This document shows positions 11,701 to 22,278 of a DNA stretch of 64,000 bases, piece by piece. How positions within the stretch are numbered: position 1 is the first letter of the stretch; each line of letters opens with the position of its first letter. The position numbers and the translations under genes are program-made. The DNA is from Eustoma russellianum (lineage: Eukaryota > Streptophyta > Magnoliopsida > Gentianales > Gentianaceae). Location: the NCBI GenBank assembly GCA_036186865.1, contig AP025067.1, forward strand, positions 7,714,814 to 7,778,813. Reading direction: 5' to 3'. Below the pieces are notes generated by a model. It saw only the letters and a list, made by a program, of their open reading frames with translations, was not told the DNA's origin and made no database searches.

Positions 11701-13190
11701 TTATGGACAGCAGATGTTCAACGCACATGAATGGAGACAAAACGTTGTTCACCAAGCTCAAGCTCCAAGATGGTGGAACGGTGTATTTTGGCAATGAGAG
11801 ATCCAAAATCCTTGGACATGTAGAAATTGGTAACTATTCATTCACTATTAATAAAGTACTATATGTAAAAGGGCTTATATATAATTTGATAAGTGTTAGC
11901 CAACTATGTGATGCTAATTTTCAAATTAAATTTGTGAAAAGAAAATACATTGTGAAAAAGAACGATAAGATTGTTTTTGAGGCTATAAGAAAAAACGATG
12001 TTTACAAATTTAACATGATTTGATATCACAAAATATTTCTTGCCTAGTTGCCAAAAATGATTTGACTCAACTATGGCATAGACGACTTGGACATATTAGT
12101 TTTAAAAAATTCAAAGAGATTTGCAAACATCAAAAGGTCCAAGGTCTTCCAAAATTGAATTTCAAAAACCACGGATTATGTGACACTTGTCAAAAGACAA
12201 GGCTTGTTAAAACAAGTTTCAAGCCCAAAAGTGAAATCTCCACCATCAAACCTCTACAATTGCTTCATATGGATTTGTATGGGGATATTGGTACAGCAAG
12301 TCTAGGTGAAAAACATTACACCTTTGTGGTGGTAGACGACTTCTCTAGGTACACTTGGGTAATGTTTTTATCCAAAAAGAATGATGCATTCCAAGAGTTT
12401 ATAAAACTATGTAGGAGATTAGAAAATAAAAAAGAAGGCACAATTAAGGAAATTATAAGTGATAAAGGTGGTGAGTTTGATAGTGAATTTCAAGAATTTT
12501 GTGTATCCAAAGGGTATGGACAAAATTTCTCGACTCCAAGAACTCCTCAACAAAATGGTGTTGCAGAAAGGAAAAATAGAACACTTCAAGAAATGAGTAG
12601 AGCCATGTTAAATGAATTTGAGCTACCCAAGCATTTTTGGGCCGAAGCGGTAAACACAGCTTGTCATGTGATTAATAGAGTTTATTTGAGACCATCTCTC
12701 AAAAAGACTCCTTATCAGCTTTGGAAAGGTAGAGTACCAAATATTAGTTATTTCAAGGTATTTGGTTGTAAGTGTTTATACTCAACACCAAATATAACTT
12801 GGATAAACTCGATTTCAAAGCAGATGAAGGAATTTTTATGGGATATGCTCAAAATAGCAAGGCATTTAGCGTATATAATAAAAGGAGCATGAAAGTTGAA
12901 GAGTCGATTCATGTCAAGTTTAGTGAACTCATTGAGGATAAACCAAGCATTAATAATGATGATAATGAAATAATTGAAGTGAGTCATATAGAAAAATTTG
13001 AGAATCCAAAAGGTAATATTATTGAAACTTAGGATTGATTCCCTTGAACCTAGGGTTGAAAATGAAGAAGTAGGAGGAGATACCTCAAATTTACCGGATT
13101 CATATAAGTATAGGAAAGATCATCCTAAAGAATTCATATTAAGTGAAACTAGTCAAGGCATAATGACTAGGAGAAAATTTAATTAAAATA
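11697..13190 (+). pseudogene. Copia-2 protease and integrase, decayed
   Basis: The protease begins near 11697. Its active-site triplet reads DSR instead of DSG (GAC at 11706, AGA at 11712), so the catalytic glycine is lost. A frameshift near 12020 leads into integrase: the HHCC region LWHRRLGHI...CDTCQ (12075-12195), then the catalytic core with aspartates in HMDLYGD and IISDKGGEF and the glutamate in QQNGVAERKNRT, so the DDE set is complete. A second frameshift near 12780 interrupts VFGCKC, and the C-terminal part continues at 12772-13032. The linker to reverse transcriptase (12998-13190) ends near 13186. Confidence 0.9.
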
Positions 13191-14730
13191 CCTTCATTTC
13201 ACAAGTTAAGCCTAAAAATATAAAAAAGGCAATAAATGATGAACATTGGGTATTGGCCATGCAAGAAAAACTAAATCAATTTGAAAGGAGTGATGTTTGG
13301 GAATTAGTAGCTAAACCTAGTGATCATCCTATAATTGGCACTAAATAGGTACTTAGAAACAAAATGGATGATAAAGAAAACATCACTAGAAACAAAGCTA
13401 TGTTAGTAGCTTAAGGATATAGACAGGAAGGTATAGACTATGATGAAATATTTGCCCCTGTAGCTAGGTTAGAAGCTATTAGGATGCTATTAGCATATGC
13501 ATGCTATAAGGATTTGAAACTATATCAAATAGATGTGAAATCCGCATTCTTGAATGGAATAATTCAAGAAGAGGTGTATGTAGCTCAACCACTGGATTTT
13601 GAAAATCATGATTATCCAAATCATGTATTTAAACTCAAAAAGGCCTTTTATGGACTTAAACAAGCTCCTAGGGTATGGTATGAAAGATTAAGTAACTTCC
13701 TTCCGGAAAATTAGTTTTCAAGAGGAAAAGTCGACACTACTCTTTTTATTAAAGAACAAGGAAACCATCAATTGCTTGTTCAAATTTATGTGGATGATAT
13801 TATATTTGGTAGCACTAATGATTCTCTTTCTGAGCATTTTAATAAAATTATAGAAGGAGAATTTGAGATGAGCATGATGGGTGAAGTCAACTACTTTCTT
13901 GGTCTTCAAATCAAGCAAAATGAAGATGGAGTATACATATCTCAAACAAAGTATACAAAGAATTTACTCAAGAAATACAAGTTTGAGGATGGAAGAAGTG
14001 TGAGCACGCCAATGAGCACAAGTACAAAGCTTAATAAAGATGAAAAAGGAAAGCCGGTTGAGGTAACAAAATATAGGGGTATGATTGGTAGTTTACTTTA
14101 TTTAACCGCTAGTAGACCGGATATTTTGCATGCTGTGTGTTTATGTGCTAGATTTCAAAGTATGCCTAAGGAATCGCGTCTAGTTGCCATTAAACGTATC
14201 TTTAGGTATTTGAAAAGAACCTTGAATTTTGGGTTGTTTTATCCCAAAAATGGTTGTTTTGATTTAAGAGGATATAGTGACTCCGACTATGCGAGAAATT
14301 TAGTTGATAGAAAAAGCACCTCTGGGACATGCCAATTCCTTGGAGATTGCTTAGTTTCTTGGTTCTCCAAGAAACAAAATAGTGTGTCACTTTCCACGGC
14401 AGAATCCGAATATGTATCGGCCGCTTCCTGTTGTGCACAACTACTTTGGATGATCAATACCTTAAACAATTACAATGTTAAGTTTGATAAAGTTCTCATC
14501 CTATGTGACAACACATCAGCAATAAGTATAGCACAAAATCCGATTCACCATAGTAGGACAAAAAATATTGAAGTGAGACATCACTTCATAAGTGATTGTA
14601 TTAAAAAAGAATTAGTATGCGTTGAATTCGTTCCAACATTTGACTAACTAGTAGATATTTTTACCAAATCCCTTCCTACTGAGACATTCGAATCCATTAG
14701 AACAAGATTAGGGATGATAAATAGTAGTTA
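13191..14730 (+). pseudogene. Copia-2 reverse transcriptase and RNase H, with in-frame stops
   Basis: One continuous reading frame broken by stops at 13346 (TAG at a conserved tryptophan), 13412 (TAA at a conserved glutamine), about 13713 and 14645. Reverse transcriptase motifs: DVKSAFLNG, KAFYGLKQAPRVWYERL and the YVDD catalytic box at 13787-13798. MIGSLLYLTASRPDI and RNase H follow, with YSDSDYA, STAESEY and LCDNTSA carrying the acidic residues. The frame resumes after the 14645 stop (DIFTKSLP) and ends near 14730. Two polymerase stops and the last one look like single C-to-T or G-to-A changes. Confidence 0.9.
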
Positions 14731-15099
14731 GAGGGTCAAAACTGTCAAAAAGGCATATTCCAACACACATCGATCGATCTAAGTGGCAGTTTCAGAGACT
14801 GATGTAAAATCTAGACATCGATCGATCGAAGTCCCAAACATTGCTCGATCGATGTCATCGTGGATAGACGAATTAAAAGCTGCAAACCTTAAATTTTTCT
14901 GCACTTTCATCTTCCCCGAACGAATCCCTAACCTCTTTCCTGCAGAAACGAAACAAATCTCTCCACCAAAAACCAAAATCCATTTCTATAACTCAAATTC
15001 TTTCACAAATCTTCTTTTCTTTCTTCAAATCAGTCATTTTCATTACAAAATCTCATCATTCCATCTCTATTTTTTTAAAATCCGTGCCCTAAAACCTCC
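14731..15099 (+). other. Spacer between pol and third ORF, with CGATCGATG motifs
   Basis: Non-coding. At 14768-14852 it carries four CGATCGAT-type motifs of the sort packed in this element's LTRs. A pyrimidine-rich leader then runs up to the ATG at 15100. It may act in expression of the downstream ORF, but that is inference from position only. Confidence 0.5.
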
Positions 15100-16554
15100 A
15101 TGGCCCCCAAAACGAAAAACCCAACCAAAAGGCAAAGAACATCTCAGGAGGAGGCAAATGTGCCTCCACAATCACATCCTCAGGTTCCAACGGGTTCTAG
15201 GACGCAAGGTTTGAGGAAGAAAGCAACCTCCTCTCATTAGGCCATGTTGAGTGAGACAAGAGGAAAGCTCACCCTAAACAATTTTCCATGGCTCAAGTCT
15301 GCAGAGTATAAGGATGCTTTGAAAGAACTCACGGGTACAGGTAAATTTGCCTACATTTCACTTAGAGCTCAATTTCTATTTCATGAATGGAAAAGTAAGA
15401 AGAGATCCACAATTCCACTAAAATTGCTCAACATTGAAGATATTGTGAGCAATAAGGAATTGAAGCCGATCATCGATTGGTTTGATGATCAAAAATGGAG
15501 ACCTATTTGGGAGGTCTCTCAAATGGTGAACATATCCACCCGTTACACTAGAATGTTCTATGCAAATCTATGGGTAGACTACCGTAATAGAGTGCCGTAT
15601 TCTTTAAACTCAGCGATAGGTGGTGAGTTGTTGGAGTTTAGTTCAAAGACCATCAATGAGTTGGTTGAAGTTCCTGATGAGGGTTGAGAGGATTTTGATC
15701 CGTGGAGGTGGGATACATACAAATATCAAATCTCCGAGGACGAGGTTAAAACCTTCCTTGGATTTCACCCCATTAAAAACACTAATGACATACCCTTAGT
15801 GTACCGAGTCTTGCTCGTTATTGTCACTTTTTGTGTCAATGGTAAGTCGGCTAAACTTCCGAGCAACTTGGATTTTTACATTGCTTACCATATTGCTATG
15901 AGGGAAAGTGTGAATTTTGGGGAGATTGTATTCGCGAATATGATGGAAGCCGTCACAAAGAAATCAAAGGGGCTTCCATATAGCAATCTAATTTATAGAT
16001 TGCTCAAAAAGGCTAATATGAAGTTGGATGAGGAATTTACCAAACAAATATCCAATAAGGATTATTACACCAAGGCCAACATCCAACAGATATATAAGTC
16101 ACGAAAAGAGGTGCAGAGACGGGGTGGACAACATGACCAAGAAGAGGAAGAACCTGAAGACATTCCACCCGAAGATCCCATTCCTCCACCATCACCCACT
16201 GAACCTCCCATTGAACCCTCATCTCACCCCCATACACAACCGGCCTCATAACCCAGTTCTACCTCCCTAGCGGACAAAGAAAAAGCTCCAATGGAAGAAG
16301 CTAGTGATTCAGAGGAGCAATTTGATGCGAATGTTGAAATTGAGGAAATAAGCCAAACACTTGGTCAATGGGGAGAGGAATTAACTAGGGAAGCCATCCG
16401 AATTGATGACTTGGAGAAGGAAAATGCAAGTCTCACGAACAGGGTCAAGACTTTAGAGACGGAGCTGAATGCACAAAAGTCCAAGTACCAAAAATTGAAG
16501 ACGAAGCTCGAGGCAACCCTATCAGGATTATGTTTCTCTTCCGATGAAGAGTAG
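15100..16554 (+). pseudogene. Third ORF in the envelope-like position, three in-frame stops
   Basis: A reading frame of about 484 codons from ATG 15100 (MAPKTKNPTKRQ), interrupted by stops at 15238, 15685 and 16249 but never shifted. Parts in order: a basic N-terminus; a globular region (NFPWLKSAEYKDALKEL, LRAQFLFHEW, FYANLWVDYRNRVPYSLN) resembling the 'putative plant transposon protein' domain; a basic stretch; an acidic-proline-rich tract (PPEDPIPPPSPTEPPIEP, near 16165-16220); and a C-terminal coiled coil (ENASLTNRVKTLETELNAQK, near 16420-16510). Several sireviruses, SIRE1 included, carry an ORF here with proline-rich and coiled-coil parts, often called envelope-like. No signal peptide or membrane segment is obvious. 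Function unknown. Confidence 0.75.
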
Positions 16555-17220
16555 TTATCCTATGCTACCCCATTCCCCTCGTAGCTACATGACTAGCTTA
16601 GAGGTTGAGATTACTCATGTATCTCATAAACTTCATATTTGCTTAATGATATTTCAATTCTTCGTTTTCTTGTCATTTATCATCTTTTTTGATGTTTTCA
16701 AAAAGGGGGAGAAGTTGGTAATATTGATAGTTGATAAGATGGCATGGTGTTGATGGGCATGATTTAAGTTGGCTTAAGTCTTGGTGTTTTGCATTGCATG
16801 GCATTGTTGTTAGCATGGCATGGTTGGCATGACTTGGCTTTGTAAGATTGGTAAGCATGAATTTGTTTGGTGAATTGGTTTGATGTTGCATAAGTTGCAT
16901 AAGTATGCATGAGTTAGTTTAAGTTGGTAAGACATGGCATAGTTGGCAAATGGTTGGCATTGGTATTAGTATGCTTGTTTGATAGCACACATGTTGAAAA
17001 TATAAAATTTGGTGCATGGGTCGACGGGGAGTATTTTTATATGGTCATCATATTTATTGATTTTGGAAGATTACATGATTGAAGGGGAGTTTTTGATGTG
17101 TTCATGTGATAAGAGAACATAGACTAAGGGGGAGTTGTAAAATATCAAGTGTAGATGTAAATTTATCAAGTAAAAACATTTTTTGAATCATTGTTCTGAA
17201 ATCATCAAAAAGGGGGAGAT
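16555..17220 (+). other. 3' non-coding region with several polypurine tracts
   Basis: No gene. Contains repeated GGCATG/TTGGCAT words (16740-16960) and a series of polypurine tracts: AAAAAGGGGGAGAAG near 16702, GAAGGGGAG near 17082, AAGGGGGAG near 17127 and AAAAAGGGGGAGAT ending at the LTR (17206-17220). The last is the normal plus-strand primer. Extra tracts upstream are a known sirevirus trait. Confidence 0.8.
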
Positions 17221-18616
17221 TGTTAAGATATAAATTGTTTTGATGATGAAAAGATGTTTTAAATAATTTAAATTTATACTTGAGACTTGATGCAAAATGA
17301 GAAAATTACACTATGTCAAAAATGGTTGAGATTGGAACTCACTATCCAACATCGATCTCTCAGACTGAGGACATCGATCGATCGATGTCACTTCAGTCTC
17401 TGACTTTGATCGATCGATGTCAGGCAGAAAACTTTCTGTCCAACATCGATCTCTCAACCTGGGAACATCAATCGATCGATGTCACTTCAGTCTCTCCCCA
17501 GAGAGACTTCGATCGATCGATGTCAGGCAGAAAACTTTCTGTCCAACATCGATCTCTTAGTCCAGGGGACATCGATCGATCAAAGTGACATCAGTCTCTC
17601 TATGGGGAATTCGATCGATCGATGTCCAGCAGTTTCAAAAACTGCAAAGTTTCTGGGGGACATCGATCGATCAAAAGGCATTTCGATCGATCAATGTCCC
17701 CCAGAATTCAAATTTTTATGAACGTTGGAACAAAATCCAAGGGAGATTCATGGTATTTTCTCTATCCAATCTTGCTCAAATTTCTTGTAGACTTTACTAC
17801 ATCATAATACATGCTTCCTTGACTATTGTATCCATGTCTAAGCAATCATAGGTTGGCTATTGAGGATCAAATCACTCTATAGGGTGGCTAAAGACTATTT
17901 GGACATTATCTTGGCATTTGGTGTAGTTGAAGACATGGTGGAGGCTTCAAAAACGTGGTGAATTTCATCTATAAATTGAAGAAGCTTGGATGAGGCAAAT
18001 ACACACTTTCACCATCATCAAGCTTCATTATTTATTGTAGTATACTTCTCTCATATTTGTAAAAGTGCTTAAAGCTTGTTAAACCTTTCTTTGTTCTTCA
18101 TTGTTGTATATTGAGAGATAGAGAGTCTAACACAAGAGGAACCATAAATATTTGATCTCTTTCTTGTGTTTAGACTAGTGAGAAAGTGTGAACCCCACTA
18201 TTTCCTTCAACCTACTGTGAGAAAGTTCTTGAGGGAACTTTGTTGAAGTTGTGAGGTAGCAAGAAGTTGTTCTTGCTAGAACTGTAGTTGCTGTAGTTGC
18301 ACAACTGTATTTTGTGCAAGAAGTTGCTGTTGTGGTTGCTTACACTAAGGTGTTAGTGTAAGATTTGTTGTGGTTGTCCTTATTAGCTTTAGTAAGAAGA
18401 GTAGTTGTTGAAAATCCACTTTGGCAACAAAGTAGTAATGGAGTAGAATCATTTACGATTCGAACCACTCTATATCCAGTGTACTCATTCATTGTTTCTC
18501 ACCTCCCATTCTTGCTTTGATTTTGAATTCCATTTGAGTTGAGCCAAACAAAAAAATTCCACAAAACCGCAAAATACCCTATTCACCCCCCTCTAGAGTG
18601 TGTTTCGGACCTAACA
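17221..18616 (+). repeat. Copia-2 3' LTR, complete
   Basis: 1,396 bp from TGTTAAGATA to CCTAACA, directly after the polypurine tract. Holds three units of a ~100-bp tandem repeat (17340-17640), each carrying CGATCGATCGATGTC and TCTCTC..CCTG words. It ends against gypsy integrase sequence at 18617. Small ORFs across the repeats (for example 17313-17588) reflect repeat structure, not genes. Confidence 0.95.
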
Positions 18617-19240
18617 ATAACGTCATTCCCGCTTCATGTCTTAGGGAGCCTGCAATAAAGTCCATACTAATATGCTCCCATTTTCATTCCGAAATCTCTA
18701 CCGGTTGTAGATAACCTCTAGGATGCTAATGTTCGGCCTTAACCTGCTGACAAATCAAGCATCAGGCAAAAAATTCTGCAATCTCGCGCTTCATACTCTA
18801 CCACCAATAATTCTTCTTCAAGTCATTATACATCTTGATGGAACCCAGATGGATAGATAATCAAGTGTTAGGTGCCTCTTTCAATAAATCTTTCTTTAAA
18901 GCTTCATCATTCGGCACACATAAACGTCCCTGATACCATAGGCCTCCATCATCAGATAACTGAAACCCCTCAATCTGCTCAGTCTGGAGTCTATCACGAA
19001 TACCGCTGAGAGTAGCATCATTCTTTTGGGTGTTTCTTATTTGGTCCACAAGTGTCGGAGTAATAATTAACGCTGCTAAAACGTTTGTTGTAGAATCAAC
19101 AATATCCAAGTCAAACTCCTCAATCTCACGCACCAATAGGGTTTGTTTTGTGTGGTTCGACTTCCGCATCAGTGTGTCAGCCACTCTATTAGCCTTCCTC
19201 GGATGATAACTAATGGTCAAGTCGTAGTCTTTGATCAACT
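18617..19240 (-). pseudogene. Gypsy RNase H end and N-terminal integrase
   Basis: From right to left: the end of RNase H (LIKDYDLTISYHPRKANRVADTL, a classic gypsy RNase H tail), a linker (IEGFQLSDDGGLWYQGRLCVP), the H2C2 integrase finger region (near 18850-18740; CLICQQVKAEH), and the start of the integrase core (EWKWEHISMDFIAG). A stop lies at 18861 and others follow. Copia-2's 3' LTR begins immediately at 18616, so the integrase core is cut off. Confidence 0.85.
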
Positions 19241-19471
19241 CTAACCATCATCTATGTCTCATATTCAACTCCTTCTGCGTAAATAGGTATTTGAGGCTTT
19301 TATGATCCATGACTACCTTGCACTTCTCCCCATACAAATGGTGACGCCAAATCTTGAGTGCAAATACAACCGCGGCAAGCTCCAAGTCATATATAGGGTA
19401 GTCTTGTTCATATGTCTTTAATTATCTCGAAGCGTAGGTGATGACCCTTTCTCCTTGCATTAAGACGCACC

Positions 19472-19553
19472 CTAAAATGAAAATGTTAAGCTAGAGTTTA
19501 TATGTACACAATCGTAAATTGAAATTTATATGCATATACGTAGCCTATTTTAC
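19472..19553 (-). other. 82-bp AT-rich intron-like insertion in gypsy RNase H
   Basis: Minus strand: starts GTAAAATAGG and ends CTTAACATTTTCATTTTAG, with a good branch-site-like CTTAAC and a T-rich tail. It splits GFVIYSDA from CVLMQGER. Removing exactly 82 bases leaves the frame one base off, and about four conserved residues are missing, so splicing as it stands would not repair the frame. Confidence 0.45.
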
Positions 19554-20200
19554 AAGGCATCACTGTAGATGACAAACCCTTCAGTGCCGGAGGGTTGTGC
19601 CAAGACTGGTGCAGTAGTTAACCTCCTTTTCAACTCAGTGAAACTTTTCTCGCACTCGGAGGTCCACTGGAACTTAGTTTTTCTCTATGTCAGACGGCTC
19701 AGTGGTACACCAATCCTCGAAAATCCCTCTATAAATTTGTAGTAATATCCAGCAAGACGAAGAAAACTACGCACCTCAGTAACATTAGCAGGTTGGGGCT
19801 ACTCCATAATCGCCTCTATCTTTTTCGGATCTACTGCAACGCCATCTTCAGAGATCACATGACCCAAAAAGGTCACACTTGCTGAACTTTGCATACAGTT
19901 TCTTCTTTCGAAGAATCTTCAATACCTCTCGCAAATATTCAACGTGTGTCTCTTCATCAGGCGAATACACCAAGATGTCATCGATGAACACCACAACGAA
20001 TCAATGCAACTGCTCTTGGAACATTGTGTTCATCAAATCCATAAATGTCGCAGGTGCATTTGTCAGTCTAAAGGGCATCACAAGAAACTCACAGTGCCCA
20101 TATCTAGTGTGGAACGCCTCTTTACTATATCTCCTGCTTTAATTCTCAACTGATGCTAGCCCGATTGGAGATCAATTTTTGTGAATACTTTGGTGCCCTG

Positions 20201-20273
20201 CACACAATTCCATTTCATATTAGTTGACATTTTCAATATTCAAAACTTTACGAAGTTGAAAGGGCGTTATCTT
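20201..20273 (-). other. 73-bp insertion in gypsy reverse transcriptase
   Basis: Separates IDDLFNQ from GTKVFTKIDLQSG, which are adjacent in this family apart from one or two residues. The frames on the two sides differ by an amount consistent with a 73-bp insertion. It ends TGTGTGCAG, like a 3' splice site, with CTAAT upstream, but no well-placed GT donor is visible. Edges are accurate to a few bases. Confidence 0.45.
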
Positions 20274-20599
20274 TGGCTGATTAAAAAGGTCATCGATCCT
20301 CGATAGCAGGTACTTATTCTTTATCGTGATCTTGTTAAGGTCACGATAGTCGACGTAGAGTCGCATGCTACCGTCCTTCTTCACAAATAAGACTTGTGCT
20401 CCCCACGGCGAAACATTCGGCCTTATAAACTTACAGTCCAACAATTTTTGTAACTGCTCTTTGAGTTCTTTCAACTCTACTAGAGCCATTCTATATGGTG
20501 CTTTCGAGATCGGCTCAGCTCGTAATATAAGATTGATCAGGAACTCCACTTTCGTGTTTGGTGGTATACCTGGTAGCTCGTCAGGGAAGACATCCTTAG

Positions 20600-21110
20600 T
20601 TTCTCGTACCACTGGGATCTCATCGATCGATGGAGTCTCAACATCAAAATTCAGAGCATACAGAAGGAAACCTTCGGCTCCTTTTTTTCAATGCTTTGTA
20701 TGCTCGTGCTACGGTCAAATAGACATTGCAAGGCAGTTTCTTCAATTTCATGTTCCCCTGATATGTGAACTCTTTCTTAGTAGGGTCCTTGAACACAGCC
20801 TGTTTCTGCCTGCAATCAATGTGGGCATAATATTTGGACAACCAATCTATGCCCAGAATCACATCGAAATCGCTCATCTGGATTGGTATCAATGCTGCTT
20901 CAAACTCTCGATTCTCCATCTCCAATAAGCAATTCTTATACAAGTGATGTGAGACAATCACTTGATCTCCAGTTGCAAGCACATGGTAGGGTGTCTCAAT
21001 CCATTCTGGACTGCTTTGAATGTTCTTGACAAACCTCTTAGCAATGAACAAGTGGCTAGCTCCACTATCAAATAAAATGTTTGTTGTGACTCTATTCAGT
21101 AGGATGACAC
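20600..21110 (-). pseudogene. Gypsy aspartic protease
   Basis: Pepsin-like retroviral protease domain: ILLNRVTTNILFDSGASHLF carries the DSG active site, and DVILGIDWLSKYYAHIDC is the conserved second half of gypsy proteases. The preceding gag frame is separated from this one by a 79-bp GT...AG insertion (21111-21189). The frame closes at 20644, near a frameshift before the polymerase linker. Confidence 0.9.
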
Positions 21111-21189
21111 CTAGGGTTGAGGGATTCAAACACAAAGTCAGACAGATAACATTATCATAATCGAATAAAACTTACAGAGATGAATGTAC
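21111..21189 (-). other. Intron-like 79-bp insertion in gypsy protease lead-in
   Basis: On the minus strand it starts GTACATTC and ends AACCCTAG. Removing 79 bases rejoins VVIG to VILLNRV in frame and yields a gapless match in length to the usual gypsy VVTG..LFDSG spacing. The sequence TAGGT is present at both edges (at the start as ATAGGTA, at the end as CTAGGTG). A stronger-looking but out-of-frame donor GTAAGT lies 14 bases further in. Internal CTGAC could act as branch site. Whether it is spliced is unknown. Confidence 0.5.
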
Positions 21190-22278
21190 CTATGACTACG
21201 TCATTGGACCCCTGCACCTCAGTGTCGGTCATGATGTGTACTCGCGTGTTTGGTTGTGGCTGATCTTTATGTTTCTGATGCTGCGATGCTGCCTTTAGGT
21301 GTATCCTTCGTGGTTCAGGGCAGTCCATCATCATCTGGCCAACCTTGCTACAGTTGTAGCACACCCCTAACTTTCTCCAATAATCCCCGGTGTGCCAGCT
21401 CCCGCACGCCAGGTAGACTAGAATCTCTGTATGCTGACCTCTGGCAAACTGTTGCTGTTGTGGTTGGGGTTGCGATCGTGATGGATGGGGTCTGAATGGT
21501 TGTCCCCAACCTGGCGCTTCAGCATCTTGACCCAATGCCCGAGTCTAATACCACTGGCCTCTTCGAGTTGCCGCTTACTCCTTTCTTCTATAGCCACCCT
21601 CTTCAGATCTGCCTTGACTCGAAGGCACGCCTATAGTAGCTCACCGAAATTTCTCGCATTCGCGTTCACACTACCTGAACAGATGCGAGAGTTCAAACTT
21701 GTCTTAAATTGTAGCATCTTGAGACGAGCATCTAAGATCGACGATAAAACAAATCTACCCAGACCGTGAAATCGGTCTGAGTACTCTGATATAGACAGGC
21801 TCCCCTGAGTTAGAGCCTGAAAAGAAACCATCTTTTGCTAAATCGCCATCGTTGGAATGTAGTACTTAAGAAACTCCTCCCGCAACAGGTGCCATGTGAC
21901 TGGCTGAGGGAGGTTCAGCACAGCTCCGTTCCACCATTCTTTGGCCTCGCCAAGAAGGAACGGTGTAACAACATCTATCCAGATCTCTTCGAGCACCTGC
22001 AACAGACGGAGGTTATGCTCTGCCTCCTTCATCCATGCCACAGCCTCATCGGAATCAGTGCTGCCTTTGAATGTAGGGACGTGAGCCCTTTTCAACTCCT
22101 AATAAAAGAATCGAAGGCCTATCTATGGCGGTGGAGGAGATGGCGGTGTCTGATTTTGGTGTTGTTGCTAATGAGCCAATAGCTGCACTATAGCATTCAG
22201 TGCATCAGTCAAAGCCTGAGGCACTGCACCCTGGTTATTCCCGTCACTATTGCCGTTATGATCCCTTCTTAGCGGCAT
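21190..22278 (-). pseudogene. Gypsy gag
   Basis: ATG at 22278-22276 (MPLRRDHNGNSDGNN). A glutamine-rich stretch and a stop precede the Retrotrans_gag-like core (VPTFKGSTDSDEAVAWMKEA, PFLLGEAKEWW, WHLLREEFLKYYIP, 22090-21845). A TAG at about 21837 is followed in frame by MVSFQALTQGSLSISEYSDRF. After a frameshift comes a glutamine/proline-rich linker and the nucleocapsid fingers (CYNCSKVGQMMMDC, about 21360-21320), where histidine of CCHC is replaced by glutamine. The frame reaches DVVIGT, the usual protease lead-in. Confidence 0.85.

Larger units (their letters stand above)
8702..18616 (+). mobile_element. Copia-2: sirevirus-like Ty1/copia element with a third ORF
   Basis: Order on the plus strand: truncated 5' LTR, primer-binding site, gag with coiled coil and two zinc-knuckle regions, protease, integrase, reverse transcriptase, RNase H, spacer, extra ORF with proline-rich and coiled-coil parts, several polypurine tracts, complete 3' LTR. 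This layout, with an envelope-position ORF after RNase H and repeated polypurine tracts, is characteristic of the Sirevirus (Maximus/SIRE) lineage. The right end abuts the gypsy integrase. The left LTR lacks about 200 bp, so no target duplication can be tested. Confidence 0.9.
19241..20612 (-). pseudogene. Gypsy reverse transcriptase and RNase H
   Basis: Begins in the linker VFPDELPGIPPNTKVEF (20590-20545), followed by reverse transcriptase motifs (ISKAPYRMA; VLFVKKDGSMRLYVDYRDLN). A ~73-bp insertion interrupts the polymerase near 20201-20273, after IDDLFNQ. The enzyme resumes as GTKVFTKIDLQSG. The catalytic box FIDD is at 19988-19977 (VVVFIDDILVYSP). RNase H starts GFVIYSDA and is interrupted by an ~80-bp AT-rich insertion at 19472-19553, then resumes CVLMQGERVITYAS and IYDLELAAVVFALKIW. 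Several stops and frameshifts; not functional. Confidence 0.85.

Noticed and set aside
18617..18621. ATAAC as target duplication of Copia-2
   Set aside because: The left LTR is truncated, so no second copy can be found to test it.
20188..20276. CCAAAG at both sides of the reverse transcriptase insertion as a target duplication
   Set aside because: Removing the segment between the copies gives the wrong frame (83 bp) and loses conserved residues, so it is likely chance.
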